A stretch of DNA of 10,349 nt from Euperipatoides rowelli (lineage: Eukaryota > Onychophora > Udeonychophora > Euonychophora > Peripatopsidae): the NCBI GenBank assembly GCA_003024985.2, contig PXIH01S0062442.1. One strand, 5' to 3'. The notes beneath the pieces are model-generated. The model ran no database searches and was not told the origin of the DNA. It saw only the letters and a program-made list of their open reading frames with translations. Within the stretch, counting starts at the first letter, position 1. Each line of letters begins with the position of its first letter. Shown here piece after piece: positions 1-7,280 of this stretch. A program made the translations under genes and the position numbers.

Positions 1-204
1 TATGGAAAAGAGCTAACCAGAGTTCTCCACATGAAGACACAAAACCACAGATGGAGTTTAGTGGAAGTAAAGTATGAGATTAAATGGTTTGATGGCCGAT
101 CATGTCCTCATTTCATAGAAATAAAAAATATTGAAGACACTAATGAGAGTGAAGAAGATACAAACAGTAGTGAAAGTGACCTATATACTGATGAAGATGA
201 GTGA
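1..204 (+). CDS. C-terminal part of an unidentified host protein with an acidic tail (partial)
   Basis: Frame 1 is open from the first base to a TGA at 202-204 (67 residues), so the start or upstream exons lie outside the window. I do not recognise the family. The first 40 or so residues look like ordinary folded protein, with tryptophans, basic and hydrophobic positions (for example EVKYEIKWFDGRSCPHFIEI). The last 24 or so residues are a low-complexity acidic/serine tail (NESEEDTNSSESD, ending YTDEDE). Acidic tails of this kind are common in nuclear and chromatin or RNA-associated proteins, but that gives no function. The composition differs from the surrounding AT-rich DNA and from the transposon remnants, which favours a real terminal exon. 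The AATAAA signals about 275 bases downstream fit a 3' UTR. It could also be the end of an unrecognised transposon protein. Confidence 0.55.
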   Translation, partial: YGKELTRVLHMKTQNHRWSLVEVKYEIKWFDGRSCPHFIEIKNIEDTNESEEDTNSSESDLYTDEDE

Positions 205-478
205 TGGAAAACTTGTTACGAATAATTGCCTTCAAAATTTCATACATTTTAAAAACATGCAACAAAAAAAAAAACAGGTGATACCATCATCAAATAATTG
301 TCATTTCCACTCTTAAATTTTATCATATAACAAACTTATTGGTATCATTTGGAGGCTCTTGAAATAATCTACATTTTTATTTGAAGATATTTTTTATATT
401 TGTATTAGTTCAAAAGTTATTTCATGATTAATATCCAACCGTGATAAATGAAAATAGATTTTTTACAGTATAACATGT
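205..478 (+). other. Probable 3' UTR of the partial gene
   Basis: AT-rich stretch between the stop codon and the first AATAAA, without convincing coding potential. It is called a UTR only because of its position. Confidence 0.35.
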
Positions 479-488
479 AATAAATAAA
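479..488 (+). promoter_or_regulatory. Overlapping AATAAA polyadenylation signals
   Basis: Two overlapping copies of AATAAA (479-484 and 483-488) lie 275 bases after the stop codon of the left-hand open frame. The hexamer is frequent by chance in DNA this AT-rich, so the support is the position after a stop codon more than the motif itself. Confidence 0.35.
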
Positions 489-660
489 AAATTATTACAG
501 ATAGAGAAAAGTAATATTAATATAAAATATTTATCATAGTTTTCTGGGTAATTTGGAAAAAAAAAAGTCTCAGCTAGCTCAAACTTATGAGGAGTTACAG
601 TCATAAAAACACTAATATAGCGGGACTATCTGGTGGCCATCTTGATGATGTCATATTATA
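489..660. other. No gene seen
   Basis: AT-rich spacer. The segment at about 618-655 is less AT-rich than its surroundings and sits directly beside the LINE fragment. It may be part of the same or another repeat, but I do not recognise it. Confidence 0.3.
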
Positions 661-1182
661 GCTCTCCACCACCAGTTTTTTTTTTAAGAATGACATATTT
701 GTACTTCATACCTTTATCATGCAATTTCTGCACATCCTCATAAAATTATTCTACTTCTTCATTAGAATGTCTTGAAGTTGGTACACATACTTTAATTATC
801 TGATCTCATATATCTTAGTTAACTTGATTACCAGCTTGGCTACTCTATCAGACACACTTTCTAGCTCTACAATACTATTCTTTAATATCTTGTAGATAGA
901 AGAAATGTCCACTCTTGAGTTCTATTTGTCCTTCACCTTTGGACCTATAATTCCACTTAGTCCTACAATGTCCCACTTGATGTTGCACAGTTCTTCATCC
1001 ATCTCTTTTAACTTTGCTTCAATTGAAAGAGTTAGGCAATTATACAAACATGTGGTTAGCATTGTGTGACAGCCTAAACTCATCTCGGGAATATTAGCAC
1101 CCCCTGCCACCATACAATCCTGAGCCCTGTCTAAAACAGGGTCAGTCAGGCTTCCAGGGAATAGGGGCCAATTATTTAGTTA
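661..1182 (-). pseudogene. RTE-like LINE endonuclease fragment, frameshifted
   Basis: On the minus strand an open frame runs from after a TAA at 1180-1182 to a TAG at about 922, with ATG at 1113. It contains NCLTLS and IKWDIVGLSG, which match the N-terminal pattern (WNVRTL, then a helix, then DIIGLSE) of the exonuclease-endonuclease-phosphatase domain of RTE-type LINEs, often annotated in invertebrates as craniofacial development protein 2-like. Downstream the match jumps frame: GEGQIELKSGHFFY (about 940-890), then SVSDRVAKLVIKLT (about 855-815), then VPTSRHSNEEVE (about 781-746), then FYEDVQKLHD. That is the correct domain order with at least two frameshifts and several stops. The expected glutamate in GLSE is glycine. 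The match ends near 690, before the GDFN catalytic motif. The copy is dead. Confidence 0.8.
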
Positions 1183-1440
1183 TCCTTTCAGGGTTTATCT
1201 GGGGGAGAGGATTACAGATCTCACCATGCTGACTAGATGTTTTGGTGAGTAACACAGTTTTAAGTTGTGGAGCTAGCCTCAGGTGATCCAACACCTAACC
1301 TTGCAAGGCTGTAAGAGACATCATAGATTGTCATTGGTTTGTCTCTGACTGCTACCCCTATTTCTAGGGCACATGCCATTATCCACAACCTGTAAGACAT
1401 CATTATTTGATATCCAATAAATCATGGCTAATTTTGTTGT
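1183..1440 (-). mobile_element. Probable 5' region of the RTE-like LINE
   Basis: This stretch is visibly less AT-rich than what follows it and continues directly upstream (minus sense) of the endonuclease frame. It includes a 39-codon minus-strand ORF from ATG at 1379 to TAA at 1260, beginning MACALEIGVAVRDKP, which I do not recognise. It could be 5' UTR or the remains of a leader ORF. The outer boundary near 1400-1440 is set only by the change in base composition. Confidence 0.4.
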
Positions 1441-1788
1441 AATCTTATTAGCATGATTTTTTGTTGTTGTTGTTCTACAGATTTATTTCTCATTTAGTCT
1501 TAGTCACTATGTATTTAAAACCTCCAAAATATGATAATAAATAACCAGATATTCTAAAATCTTAGGAAATTTGGAAAATATTAGTTCAGTATGTTTTGAA
1601 ATTTTTCTTTATATGTTATTTTAAATTTATACCACTGCATGCCCTTCTCTTGCAAATTTAATTTATATATGCGTTTACTATTTTCTTTTATATCAATCTT
1701 TTTAAATGCCTTCAGTTTTCTTTTATTTTGATTTTCACAGCAGGAAGCACTGTATTCTCTCCATCCTAGAGTCCACCCCTAATTTATC

Positions 1789-1806
1789 AAAAAAAAAAAA
1801 AAAAAA
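1789..1806 (+). repeat. A18 homopolymer tract
   Basis: Eighteen consecutive A directly after a short less AT-rich segment. It could be a retroposon tail or simple slippage. Confidence 0.6.
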
Positions 1807-1906
1807 CTATCAACTATACTATAATCCTCTTGGCAGATTCCAACAATTTTATGTCTCATAGCATCACAAATAATTCAAATCAGAAAGGGTTAAATAGGAT
1901 AATAGC

Positions 1907-1920
1907 CCTATTTAAATAGG
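1907..1920. repeat. Perfect 14-bp palindrome
   Basis: cctatttaaatagg reads the same on both strands. It has no loop and no known partner, so it may be chance. Confidence 0.5.
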
Positions 1921-2251
1921 CTTGTCCTTTTTAGGATGTAGATTGACTTAACGTTGAGAAAATGACGGATTAGATAAAACATCACCTTACTCACTAGATT
2001 TTACTGGCGTTAATTTTTATAATTTTCTTCAGTTTTAAAGAAACTATAATTTAATCGGATCAAATTATTGTAAAATATTCATTGAATAATTGATTATATG
2101 TGTAATGTCACACGTTATCTATATCTCTAATTACATTTTAATCAAGTTTTCGCTTCTATTAATTATTCAATTTGAAATTAAAATTATCATTGTATAAAAT
2201 GTTAATTTACTATCATTTCCTAATTATAAAAAGATTACAAATCTTGCAATC

Positions 2252-2252
2252 N
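2252..2252. other. Ambiguous base (N)
   Basis: Single N in the sequence, inside non-coding AT-rich DNA. It affects no call. Confidence 0.99.
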
Positions 2253-2490
2253 ATTTTCTTCTTTATATATTCATTAATATCTAATATTATGTATGCATAA
2301 TTATATCATTCAAATATTATCCTTCTAAAAAATAATTATTTCAACAAATTAATCACCATGTTCTTACAAAAATAAAAAAAAATATAATTTAGGATATTTT
2401 TTCAAAATTATTTTTTACGAAATCATTTTTAATCAGGAAGATGTAAATACAGTATATTCTAGTTGTATGAATTTATTTTTTAAAAAAACT

Positions 2491-2730
2491 AGGATATTAC
2501 AAGACTGTCATGATCAAGGGCATCTAGGGGTAGGGTGGATGGTCAAGGGGGTATTAGTTTTTTTCACCTATTTTCCCATCCTGTAAAAAAAGTGACAGCT
2601 TTTATAAAAAAAGAAAAATGTTGGTTTTACATGTGAAAATCACTTGATGTGTTTATGGAAAAAAACGCTGGCACAAAATAAAAAAAAGAAGCTCATCTAA
2701 ACGGGCACTTAACCAAAAAAAAAAAAATAT
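2491..2730. other. Less AT-rich island with A-runs, possible old repeat
   Basis: A G-rich patch (about 2516-2552, including aggggtagggtgg and tcaagggggt) is followed by several A7-A13 runs up to 2730. It differs in composition from both sides. No coding pattern or clear terminal repeats are visible. It is possibly a decayed non-autonomous transposon, unassigned. Confidence 0.3.
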
Positions 2731-3352
2731 TAAAAGCTTATCAAAACAAATTTGACCTCACCCCATTCTAAATTTTGTTCTGTGGACATGGTTAATATTG
2801 ACCATAAAGGTAGAAAGTTTATTAGTGCTTAAAAATATAAGCACTATAAGTGATTTTCTCCATGTTTTAATTTACTATTTCTCAAAGACAATTTAATCAT
2901 CCATCGCCCAAATAATATAAATTAATTAAGTTTCAAGTAAGTTTAAGGCACTTGTAATCAATACAATATAGAGATCAATACAGATATCTTTGCTGATTAT
3001 TACTAATATTAGTTAAAATAATAGTATAACATTCTTGTTTACTTTATGTTATTTAAACCTGACTATTTAAAGTGGCCAGTGAATTTGTGTGGTATTGCTA
3101 AGTGCCCATAGATTTAACAGGATCAGTCACATGACAAAATTTAATTAGAATCACATGTTGCAATACATATTTTGTTTAAAAATATAGAAATACAAATGCA
3201 ACAAAAGTCAACAAACTAGGCAAAAATTTCATTGACTAAACATTAATTTTTGAACATTACTTTTATTTCTATTTTTTAAGAAAAAAAATTTATAACAGTA
3301 GCCTATGTAATTTACTTAAATTTAGTACGAATTTCACCTTGCAACATTATGG
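2731..3352. other. AT-rich DNA, no gene seen
   Basis: No open frame of note, no RNA gene, and no repeat beyond short A/T runs. Confidence 0.5.
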
Positions 3353-3893
3353 TTATTTATTTATTTATTTATTTATTTGTTTGTTTGTTTGTTTGTTTGT
3401 TTGTTGTTAGTTTGTTAGTTCGTTCGTTGTTCATTTGTTTATTTATTTATTTGTTTATTTGTTTGTTTGTTTGTTGATTGTTCGTTCTTCGTTCATTCGT
3501 TTAATTATTTATTTATTTATTTGTTTATTTATTTGTTTGTTTGTTTGCTAGTTGTTTGTTTGGTTTTGTTCGTTTATTTATTTATTTATTTATTTATGTA
3601 CTCATTTATTTGTTACTCATTTATTTATTTATTTATTTATTATTTGTTTCATTTTGTTTATTCGGTGTTTGTTTTTTATGTATATTTATGTATTATTTGT
3701 GCATGTATATATTTCCTGTATTTATTTTTATTTACGTATTTAATTGTGTATGTATTTATTTATACATTTATTTATGTATGTATTTGCTTATTTACTGTAT
3801 GTCTACATTCGTTTATTTATTTATTCCATCAATTAATCATTTGGTATTTATTTATTCATTTATATTTCATTCATTCAATTATTTATTTGTGTT
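3353..3893. repeat. Compound TTTA/TTTG tetranucleotide satellite
   Basis: About 540 bp of TTTA (TTAT) and TTTG units with occasional TTCG, CTAG and TGTA variants. The left part is nearly pure: about six TTAT units then about seven TTTG units. The right part is more degenerate. A 20-mer made of TTTA/TTTG units occurs identically at 3441-3460 and 3511-3530 with similar flanks, showing a local higher-order period of 70 bp. Long open frames here translate to Y/L/F/I/C-only strings and are artefacts of the repeat. Confidence 0.95.
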
Positions 3894-4297
3894 GTTACCA
3901 ATCGTCACATTAAATTATCAGCTTAAACAATTAAATAATTAAAAGTATTCTATCTATTTTCTATGCAATGTATGCATAAAAAATTGTTTGAGGGGTAACC
4001 TCCATTGGATTTCAAATGTCTAACAATTACTTTCTTATTAGTGAATTTAATGTTTCTTATTTATTTAAATTTTTTAAATTTTAAATGCAAGAATTATACT
4101 CAAAGTGTTATAAAGTACTCTTTTTAAAGAAAGAACGCGACAGAATTTTGTATTTTAATTAAATTCAAACAGTTTAAATGTTTAAATGAGACTTATCAAT
4201 CTATCATTTTGAGTTAAAATGAAAAAAAAAAATTAAATATCTGATTATGTCTTCATGAAAGAGAACATTCATGACTTTTTTACTTATAATGAGACAC
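3894..4297. other. AT-rich DNA, no gene seen
   Basis: Unique-looking AT-rich sequence without coding or RNA-gene features that I can support. Confidence 0.5.
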
Positions 4298-4374
4298 TTT
4301 AAATGTATCTTTTAAGAATACAAATTTTAGCAGCAGTAATGGCTAATTTTGATTTCTTAAAGATACATTTTAAA
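4298..4374. repeat. Inverted repeat, possible hairpin
   Basis: The left arm (4298-4318, tttaaatgtatcttttaag) pairs with the right arm (4354-4374, ttcttaaagatacatttt). The two 21-base arms match along their length except for one single-base bulge on each side. The loop is 35 bases. It could be a small foldback element. There is no evidence of expression. Confidence 0.55.
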
Positions 4375-4484
4375 TGCACATCTTCGAATTAATAAAAGAA
4401 AAGTGCCTGTGACAGCCACAACTCATTGCAACAAATCTATTAGATGCTTGAAATTTTGACAAAGTGTTTTTGATGATTGTCCTG

Positions 4485-4646
4485 TCTGCATTGCCAAGTT
4501 TCAAGTCAAAATTTCTTAAGGAGACCGATTTAGGTGATAAAATCTTATCAGTATTAGTCCCATTGGAATTACATTATTATAGACTATTGAAAGTATGGCA
4601 ATGCAGAAATTGAGGTTAGTTACAAATTGCAATTCCCTTAAGAAAT
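4485..4646. repeat. Two interlocked inverted repeats
   Basis: Arm A tctgcattgcca (4485-4496) has its exact reverse complement at 4596-4607. Arm B atttcttaagg (4511-4521) has its exact reverse complement at 4636-4646. The order is A-B-A'-B', so the two stems cross and do not nest. Short matches extend arm A (tttcaa near 4500 with ttgaaa near 4588). Confidence 0.5.
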
Positions 4647-4658
4647 GTTTAAACATTT
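4643..4658. repeat. Perfect 16-bp palindrome
   Basis: aaatgtttaaacattt is self-complementary and overlaps the last arm of the interlocked repeats. Confidence 0.5.
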
Positions 4659-4901
4659 TATGCAATGAAAATAAAGAAATAGTTATAATATACTAGACAA
4701 TTTAATGTATAAATTTCAAAGGGGAAGTAGCATAATGGTGTCTTTGGGGGAGGGTAAATGTTAGACCCATATAATGTTTCAAATGTGAAGGAGATGAAGA
4801 GGATGGTGCTTACACAAAAGGTCAATGGGATTTATTCTGGGTTAGTGTCTTAATGATGAGATCCAGTAAAATAGAATGCCTGGATGATCTTGGCAATAAT
4901 A
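4659..4901 (+). other. Less AT-rich spacer with an unexplained open window
   Basis: From 4735 the sequence is less AT-rich. One plus-strand frame is open from after a TAA (4772-4774) to a TGA at 4934-4936, 53 codons without an internal stop before the MITE edge. The translation includes EEDGAYTKGQWDLFWVSV and is not simple-sequence. No start codon or splice acceptor is convincing and I do not recognise a family. It may be an exon fragment, a transposon remnant or chance. Confidence 0.2.
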
Positions 4902-5126
4902 CAGGGTGTTCGGTAAGTCCCTATGCACTTTTCTGATAATATATTTTGTTTCAGATTTGTGTCAGAAAGTCACTGGTCATTTTCATCATTGTTTAAAATC
5001 ATTTGTGTTTACATCCTTTATTCTATATTGAAACCTGTGTGTTAATAAATATACATAAGTGCACAGACAGTGACTTTCCCTGTGTGAATAAACATACATG
5101 TGCACAGTTACTTTTCAAACCCTCAG
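4902..5126. mobile_element. MITE-like element with nested inverted terminal motifs, TA on both sides
   Basis: The left end (4902-4928: cagggtgttcggtaagtccc, then tatgcac) and the right end (5100-5126: gtgcacagttacttttcaaa, then ccctcag) are imperfect inverted repeats. Both carry the pattern AGGG-T-n-AAGT-n-TGTGCAC when read inwards. The element is flanked by TA at 4900-4901 and 5127-5128, as in Tc1/mariner-type target duplication. Related internal copies lie at 4961-4980 (gtcagaaagtcactggtcat, same orientation as the left end) and 5059-5086 (orientation of the right end). At 225 bp there is no room for a transposase, so it would be non-autonomous. Confidence 0.6.
5044..5126. repeat. Diverged 43-bp direct repeat at the right end of the MITE
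   Basis: aataaatatacat at 5044 and aataaacatacat at 5087 each lead into gtgcacag and an AGT-ACTTT segment. This gives two tandem units offset by 43 bp, so the terminal repeat is doubled. Confidence 0.6.
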
Positions 5127-5296
5127 TATTTATTATTGATGCTAGTAAATCATTGTTATGTCTTTAGATAACAAAGGAAAAATATGCAAACATTAGAATT
5201 ACAACAACTTAGATTACTAATTTAATAACTATTAGGAAAACAACAAAGCAGAAATAATCTACTATAATAATAAAACTAGTCTATACTATATTATGC
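5127..5296. other. AT-rich DNA, no gene seen
   Basis: Short AT-rich spacer. Its end (5281-5304) contains an imperfect inverted repeat (ctatactata / tatagtata) at the edge of the LTR-like repeat. Confidence 0.4.
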
Positions 5297-5610
5297 TGTA
5301 TAGTATAATAGAATTGAGTTCTAAAAGTTATCAATAATAGGTAAATTAATTATTGATTTATCTTATGTATATCTAATACATAAATATTACAATATAATAT
5401 TCTTAGTGGCTGAGTACTGGATGATCTTGTAAATCCCTTATATGGTCATTATTTCAAAGTACTCTTGGTATTACCATCTCTTCTCTTGGTATATTATGTA
5501 GGAGTGTTGTTGTAATGAATATTTGATTTCAGACAGCCATCCTGTTTTCTGTCCATATTGCTGGCAGATGGGAAGGTTGGATTTGATTTAAATATATTTT
5601 TGACTCTCTA
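5297..5610 (-). repeat. LTR-like direct repeat, copy 1
   Basis: This segment of about 314 bp is repeated in the same orientation in the 6989-7280 region. Shared blocks include gaattgagttctaaaagtta versus caattgagttctaaaagtta, tcccttatatggtca, caaagtactcttggta, and a 22-base identical block at 5481-5502 and 7158-7179. Read on the minus strand it would start near the TGAGAGT position (here mutated to TAGAGAGT) and end in TATACA, compatible with TG...CA LTR ends. I infer a solo or tandem LTR of the neighbouring gypsy element. A polypurine tract and target duplication are not visible. Confidence 0.55.
5410..5442 (-). promoter_or_regulatory. TATA and initiator-like motif in LTR-like copy 1
   Basis: On the minus strand TATAAG (5442-5437) is followed 31 bases downstream by TCAG (A at 5411), the usual spacing between a TATA box and an arthropod-type initiator. 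The same pair is conserved in copy 2. Confidence 0.4.
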
Positions 5611-5621
5611 CCGTCTGTATA

Positions 5622-5629
5622 GTGCAATA
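5622..5629. repeat. Left 8-bp target duplication of the hAT-type element
   Basis: gtgcaata at 5622-5629 matches gtgtaata at 6981-6988 at seven of eight positions. It lies directly outside the terminal repeat. Confidence 0.6.
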
Positions 5630-6369
5630 CATCATTTCCCAAACTTTTACAAGTGAGGACCGGTGTTTGCAAAAATTTTCTTCCTTAGCCATTCCAAAAG
5701 TTTTGATGAGCTTTTTTTTTTTTGTTTTTTTAATTGTCAAAACATTTTATTTGATAATCTTTTTTTTTAATATATAGTCCTAACATTTTATTTTTTTATT
5801 TACCAATTGTGCCAAACATCATATTATCAACTAGTAATCAATCAATCATATTATTTGGTATTGATTAATATCAATAAATTTAAATTAAAGATAAATATTT
5901 AATAAATAAATAAATAAAATTTATTTAACATTTTATCTGTTTAATTTAATACTTAAAGTAATACAGTATGTTAGATTTCCATGCATAAATTAAAAATCAC
6001 TAATAATTATATTTTTAATGAGTAGGGTGATGCTGTTTCCCCTCAAATAGTGAACTCTAAATCTGGGGAAAAGATGTAAACTTGATCCTTAATTTTGACT
6101 CAACATTATTAATAATATTATTGGTGGGGTAGGAAGTGGAGGAGGAAAAAAGAATAATGATGTCTTGCTGCTGATTGCTAATTAGAGAAATCAAATTAGT
6201 ATTGTTAGCAGGAAATATTTTTTTAAAAGTATTATTTAGTTTCTGCTGTCTTCTGCTGGATATAAATAAAGAAAATTAAAAAACAGGAACATAAATTGAA
6301 AATGTCTAATAATAGTTTTTATTAGAAACCTATATTAATAAAAAATAATGCTGGTACAAAGTCCTAGGG

Positions 6370-6383
6370 ATGACATATGTCAT
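6370..6383. repeat. Perfect 14-bp palindrome inside the hAT-type element
   Basis: atgacatatgtcat is self-complementary and extends imperfectly to GGA...TTCC on the two sides. Confidence 0.5.
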
Positions 6384-6759
6384 TCCAGCTATAATTTACT
6401 AAAAACTATTTCAAGGAATAAAATAATACTCTTTCAGATGATGCCTGCCAAGCCCAAGGAATAAGACAACTAACTAAAGATACATTCAATTTTATTCTCT
6501 TTTGTTTTCACACATTTACAGTATATAAATTAAAACTATTATCTTTGATAAGTACATGAATAGATTTGCAATGATCTTACATGTGAAAAGTGTTCAGAAA
6601 GATCATTATAACATAAAATCTATTTCGATAATATTGTTTTGTAAATAAACCTTAGTTAGATTAAAGTTTAACCATTAGATGACACATTTAACTGCAATAT
6701 TTGTTATTCAATAATGTTTAAACAAAAAAAAAATGGATTCTACTAGAATTAATTTAGTA

Positions 6760-6940
6760 ACATATTTTGTTAATAAAATAGCAAATAATAAAGTTTTTGT
6801 AAAAAGTCATAATATATTAAGTTGTTAACTAAAAATTTTAACATTAAAGTTTATGAAAACATATTTTGTTAATAAAATAACACATAGTAAATATTTTATG
6901 TTAAAATTTATTTATTCATACTTAAGTTGTTCTTTCCAAG
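6760..6940. repeat. Two diverged tandem units of about 99 bp
   Basis: The 21-base block starting acatattttgttaataaaat occurs identically at 6760-6780 and 6859-6879. Weaker matches follow each copy (ttaagttgtt near 6817 and cttaagttgttc near 6921). They sit just inside the right end of the hAT-type element, as subterminal repeats often do. Confidence 0.6.
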
Positions 6941-6980
6941 GCCCGGTATTGGTCCATGGACCACTCTTAAGGAAACTCTG

Positions 6981-6988
6981 GTGTAATA
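6981..6988. repeat. Right 8-bp target duplication of the hAT-type element
   Basis: gtgtaata directly after the right terminal repeat (...ggaaactctg), matching the left copy with one mismatch. Confidence 0.6.
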
Positions 6989-7280
6989 CAATTGAGTTCT
7001 AAAAGTTATTGATAATTAGGTAATTTGATTATGGGATTTCTCTTGTGTATATCCAATACAGATAGTACAATATACTTTTCTTATGGCTGAGTACTAGATG
7101 GTCTTGTGGTTCCCTTATATGGTCACTATGTCAAAGTACTCTTGGTATGGCCATCTTTTCTCTTGGTATATTATGTAGGGTTGTTACTATAGTTGATATT
7201 TGGATTTCATCCAGTATTTCTGTCAACATTAATGGCAGATGTGAAGGTTGAGTTTGATTGAAATGTTATTTCAACTCTCA
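6989..7280 (-). repeat. LTR-like direct repeat, copy 2 (its first 14 bp displaced by the hAT insertion)
   Basis: This is the counterpart of the copy at 5297-5610. The low-coordinate end of this copy is the tgtatagtgcaata at 5616-5629, cut off by the hAT-type insertion. Without that insertion the two copies would be directly tandem, with only about 5 bp between them. On the minus strand the high end reads TGAGAGTTG and lies immediately after the recognisable integrase sequence, which is the expected place for a 3' LTR. Its ends are judged from homology with copy 1 and may be off by tens of bases. Confidence 0.55.
7087..7119 (-). promoter_or_regulatory. TATA and initiator-like motif in LTR-like copy 2
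   Basis: Minus-strand TATAAG (7119-7114) and TCAG (A at 7088) are 31 bases apart, exactly as in copy 1. Conservation of both motifs and spacing in otherwise diverged copies suggests the ancestral LTR promoter. Confidence 0.4.

Larger units (their letters stand above)
1441..2490. other. AT-rich DNA, no gene seen
   Basis: Stops occur densely in all frames and I see no RNA gene. A short patch at about 1740-1788 (caggaagcactg...gtccacccc) is less AT-rich and ends in a run of 18 A, so it could be the 3' end of an unidentified retroposed sequence. Confidence 0.5.
5630..6980. mobile_element. Non-autonomous hAT-type DNA transposon
   Basis: The left end (5630: catcatttcccaaactttta, then gtgaggaccggtg) and the reverse complement of the right end (cagagtttccttaagagtgg, then tccatggaccaatacc) are imperfect inverted repeats. 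They have the CAG-n-GTTTCCC-AA-n-GTGG-ACCGGT layout typical of many hAT ends. An 8-bp duplication flanks the element, as expected for hAT. The 1351-bp interior is very AT-rich, with no open frame that could encode a transposase. It contains a 14-bp palindrome and two diverged 99-bp tandem units near its right end. It is therefore an internally unrelated or deleted derivative. The divergence of the ends and of the target copies indicates an old insertion. Confidence 0.7.

Noticed and set aside
131-316. Plus-strand 61-codon ORF
   Set aside because: It overlaps the frame-1 terminal exon in another frame and runs on into an A-rich stretch. Its composition shows no protein-like constraint.
1740-1806. 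SINE ending in the A18 tract
   Set aside because: No internal promoter boxes, no target duplication and no second copy in the window. The A run alone is not enough.
3467-3942. Three overlapping plus-strand open frames of 63-148 codons
   Set aside because: They translate the TTTA/TTTG satellite into Y/L/F/I/C strings. They lack stops because the 4-bp repeat rarely gives TAA/TAG/TGA in those frames, not because of coding.
5281-5310. Small cruciform-like inverted repeat (ctatactata / tatagtata)
   Set aside because: It is AT-only and short. It is expected by chance in this composition, although it coincides with the edge of LTR-like copy 1.
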